Notes: generated by a model from the letters alone, not told the origin. Numbered from the stretch's first letter, positions 17,132-26,085 are shown. The stretch is 64,000 bases of DNA from Blastopirellula marina (GCF_002967715.1 NZ_PUIA01000035.1:372001-436000); one strand, 5' to 3'. Numbers and translations: made by a program.

Positions 17132-18022
17132 ATGCTGAAGAATCTTGCGCTGTGCTGTCTTGTTCTGCTTCTCTCGTGCACGGCCGTTTGGGCGGGCGAA
17201 GGTAAGAAAGGACCGCTCTGGAAAGATGGTGCCCCCGGTGCCAACGGAACCGAAGAAAAAGATATTCCCACGCTGACCGTCTTCCTGCCGGCATCCGAGA
17301 TCAATACCGGCTGCGCCATCGTCGTTTGTCCTGGCGGCGGCTACGGCGGCCTGGCCACCAGCCACGAAGGGTTCGATATCGCCAACTTCTGGAACGAACG
17401 GGGCGTGGCCGCGTTCATGTTGGAATATCGCCATGCCGGTCGCGGCTACAAGCACCCCATTCCACTGCAAGACGCCCAGCGAGCGATCCGCACGGTGCGT
17501 GCTCGGGCTGAAGAATATGGTGTCGATCCAAACCGAGTGGGAATCCAAGGCTTCTCGGCTGGCGGTCACCTGGCTTCGTCGGCGATCACTCACTTCGATG
17601 CCGGCAATCCTGAAGCAACCGATCCGATCGACCGCGTCAGCAGCCGTCCCGATTTCGCCATTCTGTGTTACCCGGTGATCGCATTCGATCAGCCATACAC
17701 CCACAAGGGCTCGCAAAATAACCTGCTGGGAAAAGACGCCGACAAAGAGTTGGTTCAATCGATGTCGAGCGAACTGCAGGTCACTTCCGATACGCCGCCG
17801 ACGTTCCTGTTTCATACCACCGAAGATACCGCCGTCCCTCCGGCGAACAGCGTGGTCTTCTACATGGCTTTAATTAAGAACAAAGTCCCGGCCGAGATGC
17901 ATGTGTTTGAAAAAGGTCGCCACGGCCTGGGTCTGGCCAAGTCGACCCCCGGCACCGGCGAATGGGGCAACCTGGCTTACCTGTGGTTGAAGAACCGCGG
18001 CCTGCTCGACGCGAAGAAGTAA
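17132..18022 (+). CDS. Secreted alpha/beta hydrolase (BD-FAE/carboxylesterase-like)
   Basis: A 296-residue protein with a signal peptide (LALCCLVLLLSCTAVWA). The alpha/beta-hydrolase elements are CPGGGYGGLA (oxyanion region), a nucleophile elbow GFSAGGH near residue 147, and a late His in FEKGRHGLGL near 270; the catalytic Asp is likely in HTTEDTAVP. Related planctomycete proteins are annotated as esterases acting on plant or algal polysaccharide esters; the substrate here is unknown. ATG 17132 has GGAG ten bases upstream; the in-frame ATG at 17051 would put 27 polar residues before the signal and is rejected. Two hairpins follow the gene. Confidence 0.87.
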   Translation: MLKNLALCCLVLLLSCTAVWAGEGKKGPLWKDGAPGANGTEEKDIPTLTVFLPASEINTGCAIVVCPGGGYGGLATSHEGFDIANFWNERGVAAFMLEYRHAGRGYKHPIPLQDAQRAIRTVRARAEEYGVDPNRVGIQGFSAGGHLASSAITHFDAGNPEATDPIDRVSSRPDFAILCYPVIAFDQPYTHKGSQNNLLGKDADKELVQSMSSELQVTSDTPPTFLFHTTEDTAVPPANSVVFYMALIKNKVPAEMHVFEKGRHGLGLAKSTPGTGEWGNLAYLWLKNRGLLDAKK

Positions 18023-18390
18023 GCCGCACGTTATCTACGCGGAATTCTTGCGGGTAGATAATTAACAATCGAATCAATCGTTTTCGGCAGCTTACTGTGG
18101 ACTCTACATCTACAGTAAGCTGCCGAAACGTCTTTCTTGCCCGTGCTTGTAGGGTACGATTAGATATCACGTGCCCCCCAATTCTTGGGACTTGCCACAT
18201 CTCACGGGCAACCGCAACGAATCCCCTGGGCGAGGGCCACAGGTTCGCTACAACCGTTACCAGGCGACGCATCTCCCCCCATATTTGCCATGAACTGCCC
18301 TACACGATGCCGGTTTAACCACGGGTAAAGCAGTAAGCTTCGTTAGGTAAAGGACCTACGCAATCGCTTACCTTTTGGGACAGTTTTGAC
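18023..18390. other. Intergenic region with two hairpins upstream of CBS gene
   Basis: 368 bases with no gene. At 18031-18061 TTATCTAC pairs with GTAGATAA, a likely terminator-like stem after the esterase. At 18082-18128 lies a perfect 17-bp inverted repeat (TTTCGGCAGCTTACTGT and its complement) around a 13-base loop, without an adjacent T-run. The remaining 260 bases should hold the CBS-gene promoter; I see no convincing -35/-10 pair. Confidence 0.6.
18082..18128. repeat. Perfect 17-bp inverted repeat
   Basis: Left arm 18082-18098, loop 18099-18111, right arm 18112-18128, no mismatch. It is followed by CGTCTTTCTTG rather than a U-tract, so it is either a weak terminator or an operator/cruciform-type site. 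Confidence 0.8.
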
Positions 18391-19275
18391 ATGATCGTCA
18401 GTCCATCGTTTTTGACACGCGGATTGGAAACGCTCGTTACGTTTAATCCAATCAGCGTTCATGAAGACGACACACTCGATGAGCTACTCGAGCGGCTCTA
18501 CACGACCGGCTTTCACCATTGGCCGGTTGTCGATGAACAGCAGCACGTTATCGGTATGATCTCGGATCAAGATATCGTCCGCGCCGCGACCGAGCGCTAC
18601 ATTGCCAACACTTCGGTCGAACAATGCCGTAAGAACTACCAGGTACGTATCGGTAGTTTTATGAAACGGCGCGTAAAAACGATCGATCACCTGGCGTGCC
18701 CTCGCGAGGCTTTGAACCAGATCCTCGAGCAAGGCGTTCACTGCTTGCCGGTCACCAAAGAGGGTGCCCTGTGGGGAATGATAACGACGACCGACTTCAT
18801 TCGCGAGTTCGCTTACAGCTCGCATATGGTCGGTGATGTTGCCATAAAAGAGGTCTACGACAGTGAACCACTGCTGGTCGAAATCGATACGTCCGTCGAA
18901 GACGTACGCAAGTTGTTTATCGAAAAAGGGCTCTCGTACGTGATGGTCGCTCAGGGGCAAAGCCCGCTGGGGGTCATCACGGCCCGCGATCTTCGCCGGC
19001 ACTGCTGCCGTCAGATGGCACGCACACTCTACGATGGGCAACTGGGAGACACCGGTATCGCCATCGACCTGGTGAAGACGACCAGTTGCCTGAAGCGGAC
19101 GTGCAACCTGGGCCTGGCCGCTACGATGATGTACGAGCAGCAGATCAATGCCGTGATGGTCTGCCCGCGCGAGGAAGAATACTTCGGCGTGATTACCGAA
19201 GACCACGTCTTGCGGCGCATCTACGACGTAGAACAAGCGGCCTTGCAACTGGAAACGGCTGGCGTTTCGCTCTAA
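18391..19275 (+). CDS. Protein with four CBS motifs (two Bateman modules)
   Basis: A 294-residue soluble protein composed almost entirely of CBS repeats. The motifs end in the usual beta-strand-plus-Asp pattern: HVIGMISDQDIVRA near 50-63, GALWGMITTTDFIREF near 126-141, SPLGVITARDLRRH near 192-205 and EEYFGVITEDHVLRRI near 268-283. Bateman modules bind adenine nucleotides or related ligands and control partner proteins; here no effector domain is fused. ATG 18391 is the first start in the frame. Its last four bases overlap the end of the convergent coiled-coil gene. Confidence 0.88.
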   Translation: MIVSPSFLTRGLETLVTFNPISVHEDDTLDELLERLYTTGFHHWPVVDEQQHVIGMISDQDIVRAATERYIANTSVEQCRKNYQVRIGSFMKRRVKTIDHLACPREALNQILEQGVHCLPVTKEGALWGMITTTDFIREFAYSSHMVGDVAIKEVYDSEPLLVEIDTSVEDVRKLFIEKGLSYVMVAQGQSPLGVITARDLRRHCCRQMARTLYDGQLGDTGIAIDLVKTTSCLKRTCNLGLAATMMYEQQINAVMVCPREEEYFGVITEDHVLRRIYDVEQAALQLETAGVSL

Positions 19276-20561
19276 CGTCCTAGCAAGGTCAGCCGTTCGA
19301 CTTCCAAGGGGAAGTCGTAGTAGGTGCGAATACTGGATGTTTTCGCCGACAGAACACGCACCTTGGCTGAATTACCGGTGGCTGGTCGGTTATTGCGGCG
19401 TGTCTCTAGCGTGAGTCGTTTCTCGGCTCGTTCCAAGTCTTGCTTTCGATCGGCATGCTGCTTGATCTCGGCCTCGAACCGCTGCTGCGTTTGCAAGCGA
19501 CTTGTTCGCAGAACATCACGACTGGCTACCAATCGACGTCCTTCGGCCTGGACCAGGGCCAGGTCCCGTTCGTAGTCGTTGATCAATCGTTCAAGCCGGA
19601 AGATCTCGCGATCTAATCGGTCCTTCCGTACCGGGTCGTTCGTCTGACGCCGCTCTTCAGTCAAGCGAAAGACGTCGTCGATCAAGATCGCCAATTCTCG
19701 GCGAATGACATTCTGCTGCGACTCGAGCTGCGATATAGAGATGTTCAGCGGGACTTCCAACTGGGCAAAGCGCTGTTCTTCCTGCGTCCATTCGCTGCGA
19801 AGCTTATCGATCTGATCGGTGGCCTGTTGCTGATCGACCTGGATCTGCTTGCGGCGGATCTCCAGTTGCTGCTGGTTGTTTTGCTTCTCCATTTGCTCTT
19901 TCAGCTTGGCGTCGTCCTTGGCATCTTGCTGGTCGGTTGACGATGAAGTGAACAGCGTGGCGACGTCTTGATAGTTGTTGTCGAACTCAGTCTGACGCTG
20001 CCCCACCAGGGCAGGGCGAATGGCATCGCGGGCCCGCGTAACCAGCGCCGCGGAAACGTCACCAGAGCGAGGGCCTTCGTAGAAGCCGAACAACCGCCCC
20101 AACAGGCGAACCGTTTCCAGCACGTTCGCTTCCTCGGCGGCGGCCAGTTCGTTGGGGGGAAGTTGCTTCGACAGACGCTGCACCTGAACCAGCGCCGCGT
20201 CGAATTTATCTTGCAGCGTGCGAATCCAGATAAGGGCTCGCCAGCTGGGATAGTGCTTCGGATCGACCTCGATCGCGGCCTGAAAGACTTCGGCCGCCTC
20301 GTCGTACTGATGATGTCGCAACAGTGCCAGACCGGCGGCATACATCGCATCGGCATTTTGAAGCCGACGCGCCGCCGCGGTTCCTTCGCGGGCAGCGGCC
20401 ATTCCATCGGGACCGACCTGCCAACCTTCGCGCAGCAGTTGATCGATCACCTCTTGCGCTTCCGCAGCAGGGGCACGGCCAGCCGACCATGTCAGGCCGA
20501 CAGCGAGAACGAGAGCAGTCGACAACCAGACAGATACCATTCGACGGGGATTATGCCCCAT
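19272..20561 (-). CDS. Secreted TPR plus coiled-coil protein
   Basis: A 429-residue protein: signal peptide (SVWLSTALVLAVGLTWSAGRAPA), a TPR-like helical part near residues 55-150 (MYAAGLALLRHHQYDEAAEVFQAAIEVDP), and a long coiled coil from about 210 to 390 rich in Gln, Glu, Arg and Lys. No enzyme motif is seen. It resembles periplasmic scaffolding proteins but I cannot name it. The open frame extends to 20660; ATG 20561 is chosen because GGAG sits seven bases upstream and it opens directly onto the signal peptide. The 3' end overlaps the CBS gene by four bases. Confidence 0.78.
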   Translation of the reverse strand: MGHNPRRMVSVWLSTALVLAVGLTWSAGRAPAAEAQEVIDQLLREGWQVGPDGMAAAREGTAAARRLQNADAMYAAGLALLRHHQYDEAAEVFQAAIEVDPKHYPSWRALIWIRTLQDKFDAALVQVQRLSKQLPPNELAAAEEANVLETVRLLGRLFGFYEGPRSGDVSAALVTRARDAIRPALVGQRQTEFDNNYQDVATLFTSSSTDQQDAKDDAKLKEQMEKQNNQQQLEIRRKQIQVDQQQATDQIDKLRSEWTQEEQRFAQLEVPLNISISQLESQQNVIRRELAILIDDVFRLTEERRQTNDPVRKDRLDREIFRLERLINDYERDLALVQAEGRRLVASRDVLRTSRLQTQQRFEAEIKQHADRKQDLERAEKRLTLETRRNNRPATGNSAKVRVLSAKTSSIRTYYDFPLEVERLTLLGR

Positions 20562-20673
20562 ACCACGACTCCCGAGACGTTCAATGCACACGATCAGCCA
20601 ACGAAAAGCTCTTCCAGAAGAAGCCACTGGTATCGTAGGAACGATCGGGGAAAATGACAAGAATTTTTCGCAA

Positions 20674-21558
20674 TTAGACTATCGAGGCCGGGTCGAACAG
20701 CAGCGGAAAGAACTGGCCTTCCATCTTCTGACCTTGCGCAATTGGGGGAACACCGGTCAGCAGTTCTTCGTTTTTATCGCTGACGACACCATCGCGGAAT
20801 GCATTGATCACCGTCGCGCGGCGCGGGCGATCGATGCGATTTTCAAACGAGCCATGCACCATCAACGGATGATGGAACGTCGCTTCGCCTGCTTTCAGCT
20901 CGGCACCCACCGGATGCTGAAACTGTTCCCACTGATCGTCGGTCAGTACCTCGCGGATGGCTTCCATATTGCCAGCCAGGCCGGTGATCGGCAGGAGGTC
21001 CCACTTGTGACTGCCAGGGATGTACTGCACGCAGCCGTTGTCGTTGGTGGCATCGTCCAGCCCGATCCAGCAGGTCAAGTGCGCGATCGGCTTGGTACGT
21101 GTCCAATACGAATAATCTTGATGCCAGGCCACCACGCCCCCATGTCTGGCCGGCTTGCAGAACAACTGATCGTGCCAGAAACGAACCGGGCCGCCCAGCA
21201 GTTGACTGGCCGCCATCACAAAGCCCGGGGCCCACAGAATATCGTGGAATGCCGGTCGCAAACGCCAGGCACCCAGGGCATGAAACAGGACCGTTTCAGG
21301 CGTGGTCGATTCGTTGGTGTGGTATTCGTACCACAGCTCGTGCCCGGGATGATCGGCTTCGAAGAACTCGGCCAGTTCGCTGCGGAGCGTTTCGATTTGT
21401 TGGTCGTCCAAGATCTTCACGCCGGGCAGGTAGCCTTGTTCGTTAAAGAATTCGACTTGCTCCGGCGTAAGCCGATATTGCTCCCAGCCTGCGGCATCGG
21501 TGGGCCAGGCAAACAAATCGGTGGCGAGTTCATGCAGTTCAGACCAGTCGCGGGCCAT
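20674..21558 (-). CDS. Phytanoyl-CoA dioxygenase (PhyH) family protein
   Basis: A 294-residue Fe(II)/2-oxoglutarate-dependent oxygenase. The facial triad is visible: His146 and Asp148 in AWHQDYSYW and the distal His235 in MVHGSFENR, with Arg residues about ten positions later for 2-oxoglutarate. [10 protein letters not shown] and the N-terminal [13 protein letters not shown] are standard for the family. These enzymes hydroxylate lipids, amino acids or secondary metabolites; the substrate cannot be deduced. It lies 112 bases upstream of the coiled-coil gene in the same direction, possibly one transcript. Confidence 0.9.
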   Translation of the reverse strand: MARDWSELHELATDLFAWPTDAAGWEQYRLTPEQVEFFNEQGYLPGVKILDDQQIETLRSELAEFFEADHPGHELWYEYHTNESTTPETVLFHALGAWRLRPAFHDILWAPGFVMAASQLLGGPVRFWHDQLFCKPARHGGVVAWHQDYSYWTRTKPIAHLTCWIGLDDATNDNGCVQYIPGSHKWDLLPITGLAGNMEAIREVLTDDQWEQFQHPVGAELKAGEATFHHPLMVHGSFENRIDRPRRATVINAFRDGVVSDKNEELLTGVPPIAQGQKMEGQFFPLLFDPASIV

Positions 21559-21653
21559 AGTTCATCACTTCGAGCGAAGGTTCGTGGGGAGGAGTTTCGT
21601 GCGGTTGGATCGTTTATCGCAAGCCGCAGCACGAAAATCAAGTCGCCTAAGGA

Positions 21654-22337
21654 CTAATGCTGGTGATCGTGATCGCCGTGCGAGTGATCGTGGTCGTGGC
21701 CATGATCGTCGTGATCGTGCGAATGGCCCGCCTGGCTGCCGGACGGGTGGATGTCGTTGAAATGGATATGCAGCTTGGGGCGTGCTTTGACCAGCTTCGA
21801 CATGCCGTCGTCGGTCAGCTTCGTGCCGTCGGCGTAGAACGATTCGAGCTTTTCCATACCGGCGATCGCGTCAACTGCGCCATCGGTAACCGGGCTGTTG
21901 AGCAGATGCAGGTACAATATCGAAGGACTCTCGCTTACCTTGGCGATGCCGGCGTCGGTGATATTGGGCGAGCCAACTCGCAGCAGTTCCAGCTTGGGCA
22001 GCGCCGCGATCTTCGCGAGACCTTCGTCGGTCAACTCACTGGCCGGCAGGTTCACAATGGTGAGCGTGGGGATGGCGGCGATGACTTCCGCTTCGGCATC
22101 GGTCACCGGGGTTTGATCGAGACGAAGCTCACGCAAGTCGGTAGCCTGACTGAGGTGCTGTAGTTGCTGCAGCGGCACGGCGGAAGTGGTGACGTGAATG
22201 CTATCGGTGGCCGCCGACGAGACGTCCAGCAATTGCCGCTCGAACGATGGCTCGGCCCGCTGAGCCTCTTGGCTGGGTGGTTTGACGAAACAGCCGGCCA
22301 GCGAGATGGCGAAAACAACAAACAGGAGACGCGACAT
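21654..22337 (-). CDS. Leucine-rich-repeat lipoprotein with His/Asp-rich metal-binding-like tail
   Basis: A 227-residue lipoprotein: signal MSRLLFVVFAISLAGC gives a lipobox with Cys16. Residues about 60-195 hold five LRRs of the planctomycete type (LRELRLDQTPVTDAEAEVI, LELLRVGSPNITDAGIAKV, LESFYADGTKLTDDGMSKL). The last 30 residues are almost only His, Asp and Gly (SHDHDDHGHDHDHSHGDHDH), a composition found in zinc or nickel binding tails. The DNA under the tail (21657-21725) is a degenerate GATCGT/GATCGC tandem. Anchoring in a membrane with metal-buffering is inference. It is transcribed on its own. Confidence 0.85.
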   Translation of the reverse strand: MSRLLFVVFAISLAGCFVKPPSQEAQRAEPSFERQLLDVSSAATDSIHVTTSAVPLQQLQHLSQATDLRELRLDQTPVTDAEAEVIAAIPTLTIVNLPASELTDEGLAKIAALPKLELLRVGSPNITDAGIAKVSESPSILYLHLLNSPVTDGAVDAIAGMEKLESFYADGTKLTDDGMSKLVKARPKLHIHFNDIHPSGSQAGHSHDHDDHGHDHDHSHGDHDHQH

Positions 22338-22372
22338 TCGATCTTCTCAGGAAAGTAAGTGCAGTAGGTAGG

Positions 22373-22822
22373 TCAGCCGCAACGAGGGCAGCGCAAACGA
22401 TAGCGGGTCAGTCCGCCGCCGCGGGAGGTGCCAGATATCATAATCTCTCCGCACCGAGGACAAAAATCGGGCTGGGTATCGTCGTGGCCGTCGTCATCCT
22501 TTTGCTGGCAGGCGACGCAGATCTTGGTATCGGGGAAGATCTCGAGCCGTTCGGCCGGAATCGTCTTGCGACATTGCTCGCAGACGCGGCCATCTCCCCA
22601 GTCTTCCTCTTCGTCGCGAGGGAAATCAATCCGTAGGCCAACCCGGCCACACTCGCCGCAGGTCAGCTTGCGGCTGCTGCGTTGGAAAAGCTCTTCGATG
22701 ATCGCCTGATCGGGGTTTTCTTCGCGGCGGAGCATCCCCACCTGGTGCAATAGGCGGAGTTTCTCGGCCGTTCCGACCAATCGGTGCCAGTGACAATCGG
22801 GGCAGCTAATCTCTTTCAGCAT
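22373..22822 (-). CDS. Multi-zinc-ribbon protein, DksA-type finger in the middle
   Basis: A 149-residue protein with six CxxC pairs: CPDC (7-10), CGEC near 55, CEQC near 80, CVAC near 102, CPRC near 121 and CPRC at the end. The segment VCEQCRKTIPAERLEIFPDTKICVACQ matches the C4 zinc finger of DksA/TraR proteins, but the coiled-coil tip acting on RNA polymerase is absent, so it is not a DksA orthologue. Two or three structural zinc sites are expected. Function unknown; nucleic-acid or protein binding is plausible. ATG 22822 begins just before the first CxxC. Confidence 0.8.
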   Translation of the reverse strand: MLKEISCPDCHWHRLVGTAEKLRLLHQVGMLRREENPDQAIIEELFQRSSRKLTCGECGRVGLRIDFPRDEEEDWGDGRVCEQCRKTIPAERLEIFPDTKICVACQQKDDDGHDDTQPDFCPRCGEIMISGTSRGGGLTRYRLRCPRCG

Positions 22823-22962
22823 GCTTTATCCAGGGGAAATTGAGGCCCAATGGCCAGCCTATCGTTTTTCAAAACGGGGCAAGTTAGAATAAGGACCCAC
22901 ATCCGCAGCCATCCCTATCTTTGTATTGTTGCAAAAAACACCCACCCCGAAGAGGACATCTG

Positions 22963-23853
22963 ATGTCGATGCGTAGTTTTCTTTCCCTGTTTTGTTGCCT
23001 GGCAGTGGCTTCGGTTGCCTGCGGCCAAGAGTTCAAAAGCGGTATCGAATGGCCCGAGCCGAAGGTGATCACCCCCGGCGAGAAGCCTTCGGACGCCCCG
23101 TCGGATGCGATCGTACTGATCGGTGCTGATGGCATGTCGGCCTGGGAAGGTGGCGAAAAGTGGAAGTTTGAAGACGGTGTCGCCACGGCTGCCAAGGGGG
23201 GCATCAGCACCAAACAAAAGTTCGGTGACATCCAACTACACATGGAATGGGCCTCCCCGGATGTCGTTAAAGGAACCGGCCAGGGACGCGGCAACAGCGG
23301 CGTGTTTCTGATGAATCACTACGAGATCCAGGTGCTCGATTCGTACGAGAACGAAACGTACTTCGATGGCCAGGCGGGTGCCGTTTACAAGCAGTCGCCG
23401 CCGATGGTCAACGCGATGAAGAAGCCAGGCCAGTGGAACACGTACGACATCGTCTTCACCAAGCCTGTCCGCAACGAAAAGGGAGACGTCGTCGCTCCGG
23501 CTCGCATCACGGTGATTCATAACGGCGTGGTGGTGCAAAACAGCTACCCGATCCGCGGCAGCACCAACTGGCACAAGCCGCCGGCCTACGATCGCCACAA
23601 GGATGCCGAAAGCATCAGTCTGCAGTTCCACGGCAACCCGGTCCGCTTCCGTAACATGTGGGTCCGCGAGATTCAGCCGATCGAACCGACCTTCGTGCCG
23701 GAAGACACCGAAATGGTCCGCTGGCGTGCCGACTGGTCGAACGAAAAGATCACCGCCGCTCCCGCGAAGGAAAGCGAAGCAACGGCCGAGGCAGAAGCCC
23801 CCAAGACCGAAGCGCCGAAGGAAGAAGCGAAGAAGGAAGAGAAGCCGGAGTAA
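22963..23853 (+). CDS. Secreted DUF1080 (3-keto-disaccharide hydrolase family) protein
   Basis: A 296-residue protein with signal peptide (MSMRSFLSLFCCLAVASVACG). The DUF1080 beta-sandwich covers about residues 45-245: FGDIQLHMEW, GQGRGNSGVFL, YEIQVLDSYEN, PGQWNTYDIVF, ITVIHNGVVVQN, and the terminal LQFHGNPVRFRNMWVR. Members of this family, now called 3-keto-disaccharide hydrolases, cleave oxidised glycosides, and planctomycetes carry dozens. The last 35 residues are an Ala/Lys/Glu low-complexity tail. ATG 22963 has AGAGGA seven bases upstream; the earlier in-frame ATG at 22921 is less likely. A hairpin terminator follows at 23890-23915. Confidence 0.88.
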   Translation: MSMRSFLSLFCCLAVASVACGQEFKSGIEWPEPKVITPGEKPSDAPSDAIVLIGADGMSAWEGGEKWKFEDGVATAAKGGISTKQKFGDIQLHMEWASPDVVKGTGQGRGNSGVFLMNHYEIQVLDSYENETYFDGQAGAVYKQSPPMVNAMKKPGQWNTYDIVFTKPVRNEKGDVVAPARITVIHNGVVVQNSYPIRGSTNWHKPPAYDRHKDAESISLQFHGNPVRFRNMWVREIQPIEPTFVPEDTEMVRWRADWSNEKITAAPAKESEATAEAEAPKTEAPKEEAKKEEKPE

Positions 23854-24193
23854 GCCCAGACTTCGTATTTCGCCGAGATTCCATCACGCCGAGGGTACCC
23901 CAGTGGGTCACCCTCGCGTTGTTTCTTGAACTTGCCAATTCCTGCTAGCGTCCCATTTGACCTAATCAGCGGAGATCGCCCCACCTAACCGGGGTGTTTT
24001 CCTAGGAGAGCCGAGGCGGTAACCCTAGTTCTCGCCAGCATTTACATAACTATTACACAGCTTCGACACGCCATTTACCCTCGTGGCGACGATTCCTCTT
24101 ACAATTCTTCTCAATCCCGCGACCCTTGAGCCATTGCCAAAGAATCGCGACTTGGACCTCTCCCCCGAATGGATCGAAAGTAAGGACCTATCC
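23854..24193. other. Intergenic region with terminator and desaturase leader
   Basis: 340 bases. A hairpin with CGAGGGT at 23889-23895 and ACCCTCG at 23909-23915, closed by CCC/GGG around CAGT and followed by GTTGTTTCTTG, is the probable DUF1080 terminator. The rest is the presumed promoter and leader of the desaturase. An in-frame extension of the desaturase frame to 24083 exists but is not supported by composition. Confidence 0.55.
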
Positions 24194-25171
24194 ATGTCGA
24201 TCGTCACCGAAAACGAAACGAATTCGCTACTCGGTGAGAGCAATCTCACGAAAGAGCGACCTAGCAAGAATAAGAAATCCGATCCCAACAAGCCTCGCCA
24301 TTCAAAGCCGTACGCTCAGCGTTTCCGCCACGGTGGTGCCTGGCCGATTATTGGCTGGATTGGTTTGATTCACCTGGGTGCCTTGGCGGCACCGTTCTGT
24401 TTCACCTGGAGCGGCCTGATTGCCGCCGTGGTGTTGTTCTACTTGACCGGCTGCATCGGCGTGACGCTGGGCTTCCACCGTTACCTGACCCATGCCGGCT
24501 TCAAGACCACCAAGCCAGTGAAGTGGACCTTGGCGTTCATCGGTCAACTCTCTGGCGAAGGCTCGGCCATCGACTGGGTTTCGACCCACCGTAAGCATCA
24601 CGCTCATAGCGATCAGGAAGACGACCCGCACTCGCCGCTGGATGGTGGACTGTGGGCCCACATCATCTGGCTGTTCCCGCATCATACCGGTCCTGAAAAG
24701 GACGAACTGCACATGCGTTGGGGACCCGACCTGCGTAAAGACAAGGTGCTGTGGTTTTTGCACAAGACGTTCATCTTCTGGCACCTGGCACTCGGCTTCG
24801 GTCTGCTGGCTTTGGGCTACGCGATCGGCGGCTGGTACACCGGCATCTCGATGGTCGTATGGGGGATGTTCCTGCGATTGACGGTGCTGCTGCACGTGAC
24901 CTGGTTCGTCAACTCGGCAACGCACATGTGGGGCTACCGCAACTACGAAACGACCGACAAGAGCACCAATTTGTGGTGGGTCGGTTTGTTGGCCTTCGGT
25001 GAAGGTTGGCACAACAATCACCACGCTTACCCACGCATGGCCGTGCATGGTCACAAGTGGTGGGAATTCGACCTGACCTGGAACGTTATCCGCGTCCTTA
25101 AGACGTGCGGCCTGGTCTGGGACGTGGTCGACTACAAGCAAAAGACCAAAGACGGCACGATCAAGGTTTAA
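24194..25171 (+). CDS. Membrane acyl-CoA/fatty acid desaturase
   Basis: A 325-residue membrane di-iron desaturase. The three histidine boxes are present: HRYLTH, HRKHHAHSD and HNNHHAYPR, all on the cytoplasmic side as expected, separated by two pairs of hydrophobic helices (WPIIGWIGLIHLGALAAPF, and FWHLALGFGLLALGYAIGGW). This is the delta-9 stearoyl-CoA desaturase type, which introduces a cis double bond into saturated acyl chains and tunes membrane fluidity. The first 45 residues are polar and charged. ATG 24194 has AAGGA eight bases upstream. A bidirectional terminator separates it from the convergent response regulator. Confidence 0.92.
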   Translation: MSIVTENETNSLLGESNLTKERPSKNKKSDPNKPRHSKPYAQRFRHGGAWPIIGWIGLIHLGALAAPFCFTWSGLIAAVVLFYLTGCIGVTLGFHRYLTHAGFKTTKPVKWTLAFIGQLSGEGSAIDWVSTHRKHHAHSDQEDDPHSPLDGGLWAHIIWLFPHHTGPEKDELHMRWGPDLRKDKVLWFLHKTFIFWHLALGFGLLALGYAIGGWYTGISMVVWGMFLRLTVLLHVTWFVNSATHMWGYRNYETTDKSTNLWWVGLLAFGEGWHNNHHAYPRMAVHGHKWWEFDLTWNVIRVLKTCGLVWDVVDYKQKTKDGTIKV

Positions 25172-25205
25172 CCGCCAGAATCGTCAGTCGATAGAATTCA
25201 AAAAG

Positions 25206-25235
25206 AAGGCCATGCAAACCGCATGGCCTTTTTTC
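25206..25235. terminator. Bidirectional terminator between desaturase and response regulator
   Basis: AAGGCCATGC (25206-25215) pairs perfectly with GCATGGCCTT (25221-25230) over loop AAACC, with a T-run on the right and an A-run on the left, so it can stop both convergent genes. Confidence 0.9.
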
Positions 25236-25236
25236 G

Positions 25237-26034
25237 TTACTCTTCCGGCGACTCCGATTCGTCGGAAGATGGCTTCTTCTCTTCTTCCGGCTTGGTCACT
25301 TCTCCATCGGGAATGAACTGATAACCGGCGTCGCGGATGGTAATGAAGTGTTTGGGCTTCGACTTGTCTTTCTCGAACATCTTCCGCAGCCGGGCAATGA
25401 ACTGATCGGGCGCGCGGGTCGAGACGTTCGCCGGCATCTCCCACACTTCTCGCAGCAGTTCTCCCTTGGGGATGATGCGGTTGGGGTGGCTGACGAAGTA
25501 GTGCAGCAGCTTCGATTCCAACTGCGTCAGACGAATCGGTTTGCCGCTGACGAATGCCTGGAAGCTGTCGAAGTCGATCTCGACGTCGCCAAAGCTGAAC
25601 TGATGGACGAGTTCTTCCTGGACATCGTTTTGCGGTTGTCGTCGCCTGCGTAGCGACAAGAGGTTCTTCACGCGGCTGAGAAACTCGTCCAAGTCGAACG
25701 GTTTCATCATGTACTGATCGGCCCCGACATCGAACCCGCGGGTACGATCTTCGGAAAGCGTGCGAGCACTGAGAATGAGGATCGGCATATCCTCGCCGTT
25801 ACTTCGCAGCGTTTCGCAGACGGCGTAACCACTCATGCCTGGCAGCATCAGGTCGAGGATCACCAGGTCGACGCGACCCGGGTTTTCTTCCACGATCCGT
25901 AGCGCCGTGCGGCCATCTTCCGCAACCGAGACCTGGTATCCTTCCGCTTCCAGGTTATAGCGTATGCCGATGGCCAGATGCTCTTCATCTTCTACCACCA
26001 GAATGTGCGTGTCGGCGTTCGATTTCATCGTCAT
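25237..26034 (-). CDS. OmpR/PhoB-family response regulator
   Basis: A 265-residue two-domain regulator. The receiver domain (10-125) has acidic residues Glu15-Asp16, phospho-acceptor Asp61 in VILDLMLPG, the Ser of LILSARTL and Lys in MMKPFD. A linker with five arginines (RRRRQ) precedes a winged-helix DNA-binding domain (about 145-240; LTQLESKLLHYFVSHPNRI, TIRDAGYQFI). The last 20 residues are an acidic Lys/Glu/Ser tail. It lies 51 bases downstream of the histidine kinase gene and is its likely partner. Target genes are not evident. Confidence 0.93.
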   Translation of the reverse strand: MTMKSNADTHILVVEDEEHLAIGIRYNLEAEGYQVSVAEDGRTALRIVEENPGRVDLVILDLMLPGMSGYAVCETLRSNGEDMPILILSARTLSEDRTRGFDVGADQYMMKPFDLDEFLSRVKNLLSLRRRRQPQNDVQEELVHQFSFGDVEIDFDSFQAFVSGKPIRLTQLESKLLHYFVSHPNRIIPKGELLREVWEMPANVSTRAPDQFIARLRKMFEKDKSKPKHFITIRDAGYQFIPDGEVTKPEEEKKPSSDESESPEE

Positions 26035-26085
26035 GACATGGTTAAGGTGGTAAAGACGTTAAGCGGCACGTTGGTCAGGAGGGGC

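Noticed and set aside
20584-21657. 357-codon frame opposite the PhyH gene
   Set aside because: Antisense to a gene with an intact iron triad; no protein-like pattern.
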